From assembly GCA_040757205.1 (NCBI GenBank), contig JBFLXL010000004.1, forward strand, positions 156,746 through 220,745: a stretch of 64,000 nucleotides of DNA. Direction: 5' to 3'. Below the pieces are notes generated by a model. That model was not told where the DNA came from and made no database searches. It worked only from the letters and a program-made list of their open reading frames with translations. The position numbers were made by a program, and so were the translations under genes. Shown here piece by piece: positions 47,316 to 56,273 of this stretch; the first letter of the stretch is position 1, and every line of letters starts with the position of its first letter. This stretch comes from Bacillota bacterium. Lineage in GTDB: Bacteria; Bacillota; Desulfotomaculia; Desulfotomaculales; Desulforudaceae.

Positions 47316-47389
47316 TAAGGAGACCATTTTGACCCCTCCGGCGTCGGAATCCCGCAGTTGTGTACCGGGTGACCATCCGGTAGTAAGGA
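47294..47389. repeat. Exact 28-bp direct repeat at the asnB end
   Basis: The 28 bases at 47294-47321, which include the last codons and two stop codons of asnB, recur without change at 47362-47389. The rest of the gap to 47648 has no gene; it also repeats CCCGTTCACCAAC at about 47519 and 47582. Confidence 0.85.
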
Positions 47390-47648
47390 TGGCTCCCGGA
47401 CCTGTCTGCCTACGGCACAGGCAGGCAGGAATTAATTGGCACCGGTGCCGGCGGCGTTCTTCGGTGACTGCCGGTCGGCAGCGCCCGTACAATGTACCAG
47501 CGGCACACAAGGCACCCGACCCGTTCACCAACCGGGTCTTGGAACCCTGTCTGTGACTTGGTCTTTCGGGGGGGGCGTCAGTCCCGTTCACCAACGGCGT
47601 TGGGCGGGGAGATAAAGCGCACGCAGAAATTAGAAGGAGGGCCATCCA

Positions 47649-48806
47649 TTGGGCACCGGCAGAATTAAACACGTGTTCCCCGGGGGGAACACCGCGCTAG
47701 GTTTCTTTTCCTTTTACGACCACCTGGTTCCCCCGGACGCCGCCCGGGTGTTCATCCTCAAGGGCGGGCCGGGCGTCGGGAAGTCGAGCTTCATGCGCAA
47801 AATCGGGGATAAGCTGCTCGCCCGCGGGTTTGACATCGAGCACCACCACTGCTCTTCGGACAACGGCTCGCTTGACGGGGTCGTCATCCCGGCCGCCGGG
47901 ACGGCGCTGTTGGACGGCACCGCCCCGCACGTGGTCGACCCGGTGCACCCGGGCGCGGTCTCAGAGATCATCCACCTGGGCGACTACTGGGACGAGGCAA
48001 AGCTCCGGGCCGCCAGGGAAGAGATCCTGGCCGCAAACCGGCGGCTCGGGCGCCTGTTCGCCACCGCCTACAGCCAACTGGCCGAGGCGAAAGTGATCCG
48101 GGACGAAATGGAAAGCTACGTCACCGAGAGCATGCGCTTTGCCCCGGTGAACCGGCTGACCGGCGAACTCATCCGGGAGATCCTGGGCGAACGGGCCGGC
48201 CGGTACGAGGCCGAGCCGCGGGCCAGGCACCTCTTCCGCTCGGCCGTCTCCCCCGACGGCGTGGTCCACCACATCGGCAGTCTATTGCCCGAGGTGAAGC
48301 AGCTCTACCACTTGAAAGGCCGCCCGGGCAGCGGCCGCTCCACCCTGGTGGAGACGGTGGCCCGCGCCGCCCACGCCCGGGGGCTCGATACCGAGGTGTA
48401 CCACTGCGCCCTGGAGCCGCACCGGGCCGACCTGGTGGTGATCCCGGCGGCTAAGGCGGCCGTCTTAAAGGACGTGGAGGAGGTCGGCTTCCAGCCGGGC
48501 ACCGTGCCCGGGCTGCGGGTGGCGGCGTACGACCTGGACGTCTTCCTGGACCGCGGCCGGCTCGCCGAGTACGAGGTGGAGCTGATGAGCGCCGGGCAGC
48601 GCTTCACCGCCGCCCTGAACCGGGCGGTGCGCTACATCGGCGAGGCCAAGCGGACCCACGACCACCTGGAGACCTTCTACATCCCGGCCATGGACTTCGC
48701 GGCCGTCGACCGCCGCCGGGACGAAGTGCTCCAGCGCGTACTAGCCTACGCCGCCGAGGCCGGGCACCAGCGGATGCGGGTGCCCGCGGACGGCGGCGTG
48801 CGTTAG
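47649..48806 (+). CDS. Double P-loop ATPase of unknown function (PRK06851-like)
   Basis: The 385-residue protein has two related nucleotide-binding modules. The first has Walker A GGPGVGKSSFM (about residues 40-50) followed by FDIEHHHCSSDNGSLDGVVIP. The second has GRPGSGRSTLVE (about 225-235) followed by LDTEVYHCALEPHRADLVVIP. The parallel texts point to an internal duplication. Similar proteins occur in Firmicutes without known function. It starts at TTG behind AGGAGGG. A link to asnB is not evident. Confidence 0.75.
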   Translation: MGTGRIKHVFPGGNTALGFFSFYDHLVPPDAARVFILKGGPGVGKSSFMRKIGDKLLARGFDIEHHHCSSDNGSLDGVVIPAAGTALLDGTAPHVVDPVHPGAVSEIIHLGDYWDEAKLRAAREEILAANRRLGRLFATAYSQLAEAKVIRDEMESYVTESMRFAPVNRLTGELIREILGERAGRYEAEPRARHLFRSAVSPDGVVHHIGSLLPEVKQLYHLKGRPGSGRSTLVETVARAAHARGLDTEVYHCALEPHRADLVVIPAAKAAVLKDVEEVGFQPGTVPGLRVAAYDLDVFLDRGRLAEYEVELMSAGQRFTAALNRAVRYIGEAKRTHDHLETFYIPAMDFAAVDRRRDEVLQRVLAYAAEAGHQRMRVPADGGVR

Positions 48807-48860
48807 TGGATCCCAACTTGCGTTTTAGACCATTAAAAACTGTTGTGGCCTGACATAACA

Positions 48861-48882
48861 AAAAGGCCACCCGCCGGTGGCC
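48861..48882 (-). terminator. Terminator of the sigma/anti-sigma operon
   Basis: GGCCACC, a four-base loop and GGTGGCC are followed on the minus strand by TTTTTGTTATG. It lies 28 bases after the anti-sigma gene. Confidence 0.8.
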
Positions 48883-48909
48883 TCACCATGGTCACGCCTT
48901 GTTGCGCAC

Positions 48910-50424
48910 TCAGTTTTCTCCGTTCGCCCCGTCACCGGGGGTGAGGGCCGGCCCTTGAGGTTCATCCTGAGGCTCGGCCAGCTGGGGCCGGCCGGCCTCG
49001 GTAACCCCAGGCGCTGCTTCTCTTTCCTCAGCCGGCTGGTCAGCTCCAGGCGCTGCTTCTCTTTCCTCAGCCGGCTTGGTGGCGCCAGGCGCTTTTTCTC
49101 TTTGAGGCTCAGCCGGCTGGGGCCGGCCGGCCTCGGTAGCTCCAGACGCTTCTTCTCTTTCCTCGGGAGCTTCAATCAAGTCGTCGAAGTCCTGCAAGGT
49201 GGGATCAGCCTTGATGGCCCTCTGAATCCTGGCCAGGGCTTCTTCTTCACTCAGTCCTTCTTCAACGAGGTCCGCCATCGCGGCCGTGATGGTGGTCAAC
49301 TCTTCCAGTTTCGGATCGGCCTGCAGAGCCGTTCTGAGCACCGCCAGCGCCGTCGCTGCCGGAACGCCGGCGTCCATAAGATCTATTTTGGCGGCGGTGA
49401 CAGTAGTGATTTCTTCCAGGAGCAGCGCCCTTTCCACGCCTGCGGCCGCCCGTTCCTCCAGCAGGGCAAAGACGGACATCATGTCTTTTTGCGTTGCTCC
49501 GGCTTGGTGAAGATCAATCATCGCGGCCGTGATGGTGGCCAGCTCCTCCAGTTCCGGGTCGGCGGTCAGGGCTCCCTTCAGGACGGCCAGGGCATTGTCT
49601 CCGGCTATTCCCGCCTCCGTCATGTCGATCAGCGCGGCCGCAATCGTGCCGAATTCTTCTTTGAACCGCACCGGGTCAAGGGCCAGCTCCCTTTGCAGGT
49701 TGAGCGCCTGCATGGCCACCGGGGATCCAACCGCAGCCACCAGGTCAACATAGTCGGCCGGGAACAGGCCGGCGGCGCGGGCGGCATCGGCCAGCTCGGC
49801 GGTGAGCACGACGCTGGCGACCTCCGCCGCCAGACCGTGCTCCGCCAAGTACCCGCCGAGCGTTTGGCGCACAGTATCGGCCGTGGCGGTCAACTCCGCC
49901 TCTCCCGCCCTGTCCCCGACCGGGTGCAGCGCTACCAGTATCCGGCGTTCATCGCCAAGCAAACCGGCCTCATGCAGCGCGTCCGCAATTAGACGCAGCG
50001 CCTCCGGCATCTCTCGGCCCGTTAGCTCCAACCCGGCCAGCAGCGACTCTCCCCGGGCGTCCAAGCCTTCCGCATCGATGACGGTGTTTCGCTCGCCGAG
50101 GGTCAGGGTTACCGCCGGGTTGACCTGCAGAGCCAGGCCCGCCACCGCCCGGGGGGCGGCAAAGAAAGCCATGTAGGCACCCACAGCCAAAACTACCGCA
50201 ACAAGCGAGGCAACGAGCGACCATCTTCCTGGTTTCATGATATTAATCCTCCCGCTGTTTTTTTGGGGGGCTGAGAGCGGCGCACCTTCTTTTTTGAAGT
50301 GGCCGGAGGCAAGCAGCATATCTCTCAAGCGCCTCTGGTGTGCCGGCAAGTGCACCTCGGGAAGCTCGAGGTTTTCCAGCATGGCCTGCAGTTCCCTGCT
50401 GTCGGCGTCAGTTGTTTTTTTCAT
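48910..50424 (-). CDS. RsgI-like anti-sigma factor with repeated extracytoplasmic domain
   Basis: The 504-residue protein has a short cytoplasmic part (1-66) and one membrane span (about 67-89). A domain resembling the outer part of RsgI follows (LALQVNPAVTLTLGERNTVIDAEGLDARGESLL). About 200 residues then contain roughly four copies of a TITAAMIDLHQAG-type helical unit, and a low-complexity tail carries EEREAAPG and TEAGRP-PAEP repeats. It lies 56 bases after the ECF sigma gene and presumably holds that sigma factor at the membrane. The outer repeats could sense the envelope; this is inference. Confidence 0.75.
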   Translation of the reverse strand: MKKTTDADSRELQAMLENLELPEVHLPAHQRRLRDMLLASGHFKKEGAPLSAPQKNSGRINIMKPGRWSLVASLVAVVLAVGAYMAFFAAPRAVAGLALQVNPAVTLTLGERNTVIDAEGLDARGESLLAGLELTGREMPEALRLIADALHEAGLLGDERRILVALHPVGDRAGEAELTATADTVRQTLGGYLAEHGLAAEVASVVLTAELADAARAAGLFPADYVDLVAAVGSPVAMQALNLQRELALDPVRFKEEFGTIAAALIDMTEAGIAGDNALAVLKGALTADPELEELATITAAMIDLHQAGATQKDMMSVFALLEERAAAGVERALLLEEITTVTAAKIDLMDAGVPAATALAVLRTALQADPKLEELTTITAAMADLVEEGLSEEEALARIQRAIKADPTLQDFDDLIEAPEEREEASGATEAGRPQPAEPQREKAPGATKPAEEREAAPGADQPAEEREAAPGVTEAGRPQLAEPQDEPQGPALTPGDGANGEN

Positions 50425-50480
50425 TTCACTCAGCCCTTTGCCATATTAACGCTGCCTCGGGAAAAAGGTTGCAGTATTTT

Positions 50481-51059
50481 TTACGTTTTTTTGCCCAACT
50501 GATTCCGCAGTCTTTCCAAACCGCGGTGCAAAAGCGACTTGACCGTTCCTTCCGGTTTGCCCAGAATCTCGGCGATCTCTTTATGGCTCTTGCCGGCCCA
50601 AAAACGCAAAGCGATAACCTCCTGGTATTTAAGCGGCAGCCGGCCGATTTGCCGCCGACAAGCCAAGAATTCCTGATGACGCGCCAATTCTTCTTGTGCG
50701 GCAATCAATTCGGCGTCCAGTTCGTGAAGCGCCGCCGGTTCAAATTCTTGGCTCTCCCGCAGGTATTCCAGGGAAACCGCTTTGTAGGCGCCTTTACGAT
50801 AATAGTCGGCGAGCTCATTGCCGGCGATGCGGTAGAGCCAGGCCGAAAAGGAACCCCCTTGCCATTCGAAGCGCCCGATATTTCTAAGCGCCTTGACAAA
50901 GGTTTCGGCGGTGATATCCTGCGCCAGCTCAACATCGCCCGTCCGGCGCAAGCAATAATTGAGCAGCGCCGGATAGTTTTGATCGTAAAGCCGGCCGAAG
51001 GCCTCCGGGCAATGCCGGGCGCGGGCAACCAGCTCTTTTTCGGCCTCACGGTCGTCCAT
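50481..51059 (-). CDS. ECF-type RNA polymerase sigma factor
   Basis: The 192-residue protein has region 2 (RLYDQNYPALLNYCLRRTGD, AQDITAETFVKAL, FSAWLYRIAGNELADYYRK) and region 4 (LPLKYQEVIALRFWAGKSHKEIAEILGKPEGTVKSLLHRGLERL) with little between, as in extracytoplasmic-function sigma factors. Its gene precedes the membrane anti-sigma gene. Target promoters are unknown; the pair is probably autoregulated. Confidence 0.92.
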   Translation of the reverse strand: MDDREAEKELVARARHCPEAFGRLYDQNYPALLNYCLRRTGDVELAQDITAETFVKALRNIGRFEWQGGSFSAWLYRIAGNELADYYRKGAYKAVSLEYLRESQEFEPAALHELDAELIAAQEELARHQEFLACRRQIGRLPLKYQEVIALRFWAGKSHKEIAEILGKPEGTVKSLLHRGLERLRNQLGKKT

Positions 51060-51141
51060 CGATTATTTGTTGCTCCAATACTGTTTTCTGCGGGCAGTTT
51101 TCTGCGGGTGGTGTTCCGGCCGGCAGCCGGCGCAAAGCCGG

Positions 51142-54100
51142 TCAGGCCGGGTCCGGCGGCGGCGCCGGCCGGTCGAACAGCTTCAGAAATACTTCAACCA
51201 ACGAAGGATCGAACTGAATCCCGGCGTACGCTTTCAGTTCGGCCACTGCGTCCTGGTGGGACATCGCCTTGCGGTACGGGCGGTCGTTGGTCATGGCGTC
51301 GTAGGCGTCCGCGATGGCCAGAATCCGGCACTCCAGGGGAATCTCCTCCTCCTTGAGGCCGAGCGGGTACCCCCCGCCGTTCCACCACTCGTGGTGCTTC
51401 AGGATCCAGTCCGCAATGGGTGCCAGGTCGGGTGCGGAAAGAGCGATCCGGTGTCCGATTTCGCTGTGCCGCCGCATTTCGGCGACTTCCTCCGAAGTCA
51501 GGGGTCCGGCCTTGAACAGGATGCGGTCGGGTATTCCCACCTTGCCGAGGTCGTGAAACTGGGCCAGAAGCCGAAGGTCGGTCATTATCCGTTCGTTTTG
51601 CTCAAGCGCCGCCGCCATGGCCACCACCAGAGTCTGCAGGCGGTCGGCGTGTCCCTCGGTGATGAAGTCGCGGGCCTCCAGCGCCTTCATCAGGGTTTGG
51701 ACGATGGCGCTGCGGGCGCTTCGGCTGTGGTGCAGCTTGACCCGGTACATGTTGTTGTCCGCTTCCCGGAAGAGTTCCTTCACGTTCACCGGCGACTCGT
51801 CGGCCACCGCAAAGCCCACGGAGATGCTCAAGGCCATCTCGGGTTTGGTGGAGTTGTAATTCGCAACCGCTTCCCGGATGCGATCGCCCGCCTCTTCCAC
51901 GATTTCCAGGCCGCTGCCGGGGAGCAGCACGGCGAATTCGTCGCCGCCGACCCGGGCGATCATGTCGCCCTGCCGAAATGATTGCTTGAGTACTGCGGCC
52001 GTGGCCACAAGCAAAGCGTCACCGGCGTCGTGGCCCAGAGTATCGTTCACCAGTTTCAGCCCGTCCACGTCGCACACAATGACGCCGATCGGAACCTGGC
52101 GTGTCCCCTCGGCGCGGCGCAGCTCCTGCTCGAAGTAGTACCGGTTGTAAAGTCCGGTCAGCGGGTCGTGCAGGCTCAAATGTCGCAGACGCTCCTCCAT
52201 CAGCCTCCGCTCGGTGACGTCGTAGAACTGTTCCACGACCATGATGGTATTACCGTTCTCATCCAGCACGGGGTTGCTGCGGCAGTCCAGATACCGGCCG
52301 AGCTCGGGAACGAACTTCTCCACCCGTTCCAGCCGCTTGGTCCGCCAGGCCTTCTCGGTGGCGCAGGGCCGGCACCTGCTTGAACGCCCGATCAGTTCGT
52401 AGCACTTCTTCCCTTTGACCTGCCTGGGCGTCAGGTTGAACAACCGGTAACCCGCCTGGTTCAAGCGGATGATCCGGTGGTCGGAGTCCTGAACCCCGAC
52501 CACGTCCGGAATCGCATCCAGCACCCCGTCCAGGAGCGCCTTGGCCTTCGTGAGCTCTTCCTCCGCTTGTTTGCGCGCGGTAATGTCGACGAAGCTTTCG
52601 ATCAGGTGCTTTCGACCGTTGAAAAACACCGGCGCCACGTTCTTGATGATCGATACGATTTCGCCGTTTGCTCTAAGCAGGACGCGCTCCGAACAGTCGA
52701 TGCTCTGTCCGAAGTCCGTGATCGGACACGCGCCCTTCTCGGCCGGGCAGATGAATTGGTGGCAGACCGAACCGACGATGTCTTCGGCGGGACAGCCGAC
52801 CATTCCGGCGGCCACCCGGTTCGCGCTCACGATTTGGTGCGTCTGGGCGTCGATGACCACCACCCCGCTCTGAATGGAATCCAGTACCGTTTTCAGCCGG
52901 CCCTCGCTTTCCAAAAGCGCCGCTTGCGCCTGCTTGCGCACCGCGATATCGTCGTATATCGCGTACGCGCCCGCCAGTTGATTGTCGAGCACAATGGGAA
53001 AACCCAGGGCGCTCACCTCCACCAGGCTGCCGTCCTTGCGCCGGCGCACCGTCTCCGCCTGCACTGTTTCACCTTCCCGGACGAAGCAGGTGAAAGTGGC
53101 GCCCTCGTCGGACCGCTCCGGTGGGGTAATGAGTCTATCGATCGGGCGGCCGGCGACCTCCGCGGCCGAGTACTGAAAGAGGCTTTGAAATCCCCGGTTG
53201 GTGCTGATGATCCGGTCCCGGTCGTCGAGCATGACGATGGCCAGGGGCGAGTTTTCGAAAAGCTGTTCGAAATAAGCCTTCTGGGTCCTGATTTCCTCCT
53301 GCGCCCGCTTGAGGTCCGAAATATCGCGGATCGACTCGATCGCCCCGACCAGTCTGCCCGCCTGATCAAAAAGCGGCGAGGCCGTTTTCCATACGTGGGC
53401 GCCCCGCCCGTTTTTCACCATCGGTATGAACACCTCGGCGTAGAGGGTGTTCCCCCGGCGCTCGACATAATCGTAGCGTTTTTCGAGGTCCCGGCCCCCC
53501 CGGCCGATGATGAGGTCGGTCAAAAGCGGCCGGCGTACGCCGTAGAAAGCTTCCGCGCAAACTTGAACACCCCGGCCGATGATGTCCGCCTTCGGTACGC
53601 CGGTCAGCTCCTCCAAGGCCCGGTTCCAGGCCACCACCTTTCTTTTCCGGTTCACCACGAAGGTGGCGTCGGGAAAAAATTCAATGATGTCCGCCAGCCG
53701 CCTGTTGGCGGCCTCCAGGGCTTCCCGGCTCTGCTCCAGCGCCGCCATCTGTTGCCGGAGTTCTTCCTCGACCGCGACCAACTCCTCGTTGACCGCGACC
53801 AGCTCCTCGTTGGCCGTCTCGAGTTCCTCATGGCTCTCCTGCAAGGCCTTTTGGCTCCGCTTCCGTTCGGTGATGTCCCTGACGGTCGCCAGGACGACCT
53901 CGTCCCCGTTCAGGACCAGCCGGCACAAGAATACCTCTACATCAAAGACTGAACCATCAATAGGACGGCGGGCCTGCCACTCGAAAAGCTCGGACTCCCC
54001 GGCCAGCACTCTTTCCCATATCCTGGGCAACTGGTCCAGCGGGTTGTCCGGACCGGAGAAGTCATCACGAATTGACAGGGTGAGGGCCTCATCGCGCTCG

Positions 54101-55152
54101 ACCCCGTACATTTCCAACATTTTGCGGTTGACGTCGATGATCCGGCCGTCGGACGCGTGAATGAAAATAGCGTCGTACACGTTGTTGAAGACCAAGTTTA
54201 GGACGTTTTGGGAGGTGCGGAGCCTTTCCTCCATCAGTTTCCGTTCGGTGATGTCCTCGAAGCTCTCAATGACGCCGGTGATCTTGCCGGACGGATTTTT
54301 GAGCGGGGTGGCGATCAGGCTGACGTCGACTCTTTGGCCGTCGGGCCGCGTTTTTTCGACTTCGAGCCGCACGCGCTCCTCGCCCGCCAAAATCCGGTGC
54401 AGGATACAGTCCGCGGTGCCACAGCAGGCGTGATGAAAGGACTGGAAACACTTTTGCCCGACGGCCTCGCGCCCGGGCACGCCGGAGAGCCGTTCCATCT
54501 CCTGGTTCTGTTCGACGATTCGATAGTCGGTGCCGATGATCCGCATACCGCTGCCGGAACCCTGAAAGACAGCCTGCAGGTGGACCCGCTCCCGGCGCAG
54601 TTCATCCTCCAACGCCTTCTGCTCCCAATTGCGCTGACCCTGGGTCGAAATCAGCCCGGCAAGGTTGCCGATGAACCGGATTTTGAGCAGGAATTCCTTC
54701 TTCGTCAGCACCGGGATGCGCCGGACCGCCTCCAGGTAGGGCTCCTCCTCGAGGCCGAGCATACGTGCCTGAGACCGGAAACGGTCCTCGTCGGGAGATT
54801 CGAAAAACACCTGGCTCAGGATGATCGTGGCGAGGTGGCGCCCGGCGACGACAATCGGGGTGGCCGCCATAACCAGGCCGTTCGCGCAGTTTTGTATCAC
54901 CTCACCCCGATTGCGGGCCGCCTCGGCCAGAATTCGACGGTCGCTCTCCCGGCAACGCGCGGCAGCAGCAGGGGTACCGCGATGAAACACAGTGCAAAGA
55001 TCGGTCCAGCCGGATTTGGTCAGCACCTGCCCGTCCGGATCAAGAATGGAGGTGGCCAGTCCGGTGGCCGCCGAGAAATCCGCTTGCAGTCGCTGAACCT
55101 CAATAAGATCAACCAACTCTTGAAACAAGCCGATCGCGCGTGACGAGCGCAC
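51142..55152 (-). CDS. PocR-PAS-GGDEF-HD-GYP signalling protein
   Basis: The 1336-residue protein opens with a PocR sensory domain (LIEVQRLQADFSAATGLATS; about residues 10-175). Six PAS modules follow (starting near 195, 320, 490, 615, 745 and 870), then a diguanylate cyclase domain with an intact RVGGDEFAVLLPG, and an HD-GYP phosphodiesterase domain (HDLGKVGIPD, HHEWWNGGGYP). It could both make and destroy cyclic di-GMP. No membrane span is seen, so it is probably cytoplasmic. Several modules contain cysteine pairs, such as CHQFICPAEKGACPI, that could bind metal or sense redox state. Confidence 0.9.
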   Translation of the reverse strand: MRSSRAIGLFQELVDLIEVQRLQADFSAATGLATSILDPDGQVLTKSGWTDLCTVFHRGTPAAAARCRESDRRILAEAARNRGEVIQNCANGLVMAATPIVVAGRHLATIILSQVFFESPDEDRFRSQARMLGLEEEPYLEAVRRIPVLTKKEFLLKIRFIGNLAGLISTQGQRNWEQKALEDELRRERVHLQAVFQGSGSGMRIIGTDYRIVEQNQEMERLSGVPGREAVGQKCFQSFHHACCGTADCILHRILAGEERVRLEVEKTRPDGQRVDVSLIATPLKNPSGKITGVIESFEDITERKLMEERLRTSQNVLNLVFNNVYDAIFIHASDGRIIDVNRKMLEMYGVERDEALTLSIRDDFSGPDNPLDQLPRIWERVLAGESELFEWQARRPIDGSVFDVEVFLCRLVLNGDEVVLATVRDITERKRSQKALQESHEELETANEELVAVNEELVAVEEELRQQMAALEQSREALEAANRRLADIIEFFPDATFVVNRKRKVVAWNRALEELTGVPKADIIGRGVQVCAEAFYGVRRPLLTDLIIGRGGRDLEKRYDYVERRGNTLYAEVFIPMVKNGRGAHVWKTASPLFDQAGRLVGAIESIRDISDLKRAQEEIRTQKAYFEQLFENSPLAIVMLDDRDRIISTNRGFQSLFQYSAAEVAGRPIDRLITPPERSDEGATFTCFVREGETVQAETVRRRKDGSLVEVSALGFPIVLDNQLAGAYAIYDDIAVRKQAQAALLESEGRLKTVLDSIQSGVVVIDAQTHQIVSANRVAAGMVGCPAEDIVGSVCHQFICPAEKGACPITDFGQSIDCSERVLLRANGEIVSIIKNVAPVFFNGRKHLIESFVDITARKQAEEELTKAKALLDGVLDAIPDVVGVQDSDHRIIRLNQAGYRLFNLTPRQVKGKKCYELIGRSSRCRPCATEKAWRTKRLERVEKFVPELGRYLDCRSNPVLDENGNTIMVVEQFYDVTERRLMEERLRHLSLHDPLTGLYNRYYFEQELRRAEGTRQVPIGVIVCDVDGLKLVNDTLGHDAGDALLVATAAVLKQSFRQGDMIARVGGDEFAVLLPGSGLEIVEEAGDRIREAVANYNSTKPEMALSISVGFAVADESPVNVKELFREADNNMYRVKLHHSRSARSAIVQTLMKALEARDFITEGHADRLQTLVVAMAAALEQNERIMTDLRLLAQFHDLGKVGIPDRILFKAGPLTSEEVAEMRRHSEIGHRIALSAPDLAPIADWILKHHEWWNGGGYPLGLKEEEIPLECRILAIADAYDAMTNDRPYRKAMSHQDAVAELKAYAGIQFDPSLVEVFLKLFDRPAPPPDPA

Positions 55153-55393
55153 CGTTTTACCACCTTCACCGGGCCGTTTTGAGTGCGTAAGTTTGCATAA
55201 TTTTTAGTATATACTGCTCTTTTTTCGGCAGCAACCACGCCGAGCTTTAGACGCCCATATAAAAGCCCTGTCCGTACCCGGGGAATTACGGCGCCGGAGG
55301 TGTGCCGATGCGGGTAATCGGCCCGCTGATCCTGAATTCGAAAATGACCGCGTTCCGGCAACAGCGAGCAGGTAACGGAAGGGGTCGCGGAGA

Positions 55394-56191
55394 ATGATTG
55401 CCTGCCGCACCGTCGGTACGCCTATTGCGCAAGGGGGACACACGGTCACGGAAGCGTACTTAAAGGGCCTGATCATCGAACTGGTCCACCGGTTCGCCGG
55501 AAGGACCGCCTACCGCACCCCGCTCGTCGGGTTCGCCCGGGCCGACGATCCGGGCTTCGAGCGGCTCAAAAAGGCCGTGGGGGCCGGACACCTCGGACCG
55601 CGGGACCTTCTTCCCGGAGCCGAGAGCGTGGTGGCCTTTTTCCTGCCGTTCTCCGCGGAACTGGTGCGCGCGCACCGCCGCGACCCCTACGTAAGCCGGC
55701 AATGGACCGAAGCCTACCTCGAAACGAACGGGCTGATCAGTTTGGTATGTGAAACACTGGTTGACGGCCTGAGAAAGGCGGGAGCCCGAGCGGCCTGGCA
55801 AAAACCCACCCACAACTTCGATCCGGCCACCCTGGTCTCGGCCTGGTCCCACAAGCACGTCGCCTACCTGTGCGGCCTGGGCACCTTCGGGCTCCACCAC
55901 ATGCTGATCACCAGGGCCGGTTGCGCGGGCCGGCTGGGGAGCCTGGTCACCGACGCCCCGCTGAAGGCCGGCCCGCCGGCAGCGAAAGAGCACTGCCTGC
56001 ACAGGCGCGGCGGGAACTGCGCCGCCTGCGTCCGGCTTTGCCCCACCGGAGCACTTTCCCGGGACGGACTGGACCGGCAACGGTGCTACCGGCGCCTGCT
56101 CGAGGTAAGCGACTACTACCGCGACCTGGGGCTTTGCGATGTCTGCGGCCGGTGCGCGGTCGGCCCGTGCGCCCTCCGTGTGCCAAAATGA
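55394..56191 (+). CDS. QueG-like 4Fe-4S protein
   Basis: The 265-residue protein resembles the epoxyqueuosine reductase (QueG) group and its uncharacterised relatives. It has SVVAFFLPFSAELV and KHVAYLCGLGTFGLHHMLIT, with a C-terminal ferredoxin-like part carrying CAACVRLCPTGAL and CDVCGRC. The cobalamin-dependent true QueG is longer (about 350 residues) with a HEAT tail, which is absent here, so another reductase role is likely. It is a single gene opposite to the aldehyde oxidoreductase. Confidence 0.75.
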   Translation: MIACRTVGTPIAQGGHTVTEAYLKGLIIELVHRFAGRTAYRTPLVGFARADDPGFERLKKAVGAGHLGPRDLLPGAESVVAFFLPFSAELVRAHRRDPYVSRQWTEAYLETNGLISLVCETLVDGLRKAGARAAWQKPTHNFDPATLVSAWSHKHVAYLCGLGTFGLHHMLITRAGCAGRLGSLVTDAPLKAGPPAAKEHCLHRRGGNCAACVRLCPTGALSRDGLDRQRCYRRLLEVSDYYRDLGLCDVCGRCAVGPCALRVPK

Positions 56192-56273
56192 ACATTTATT
56201 CTATTCTCGGGGGAGGTCTTGGGTGTTTCGGCATGTCCGGGAAGGTCCACTTTTAAGTGCGCGACGCGCGGGG

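Noticed and set aside
52477..53952. 491-codon plus-strand frame opposite the PAS protein
   Set aside because: Antisense shadow with no ribosome-binding site or motif.
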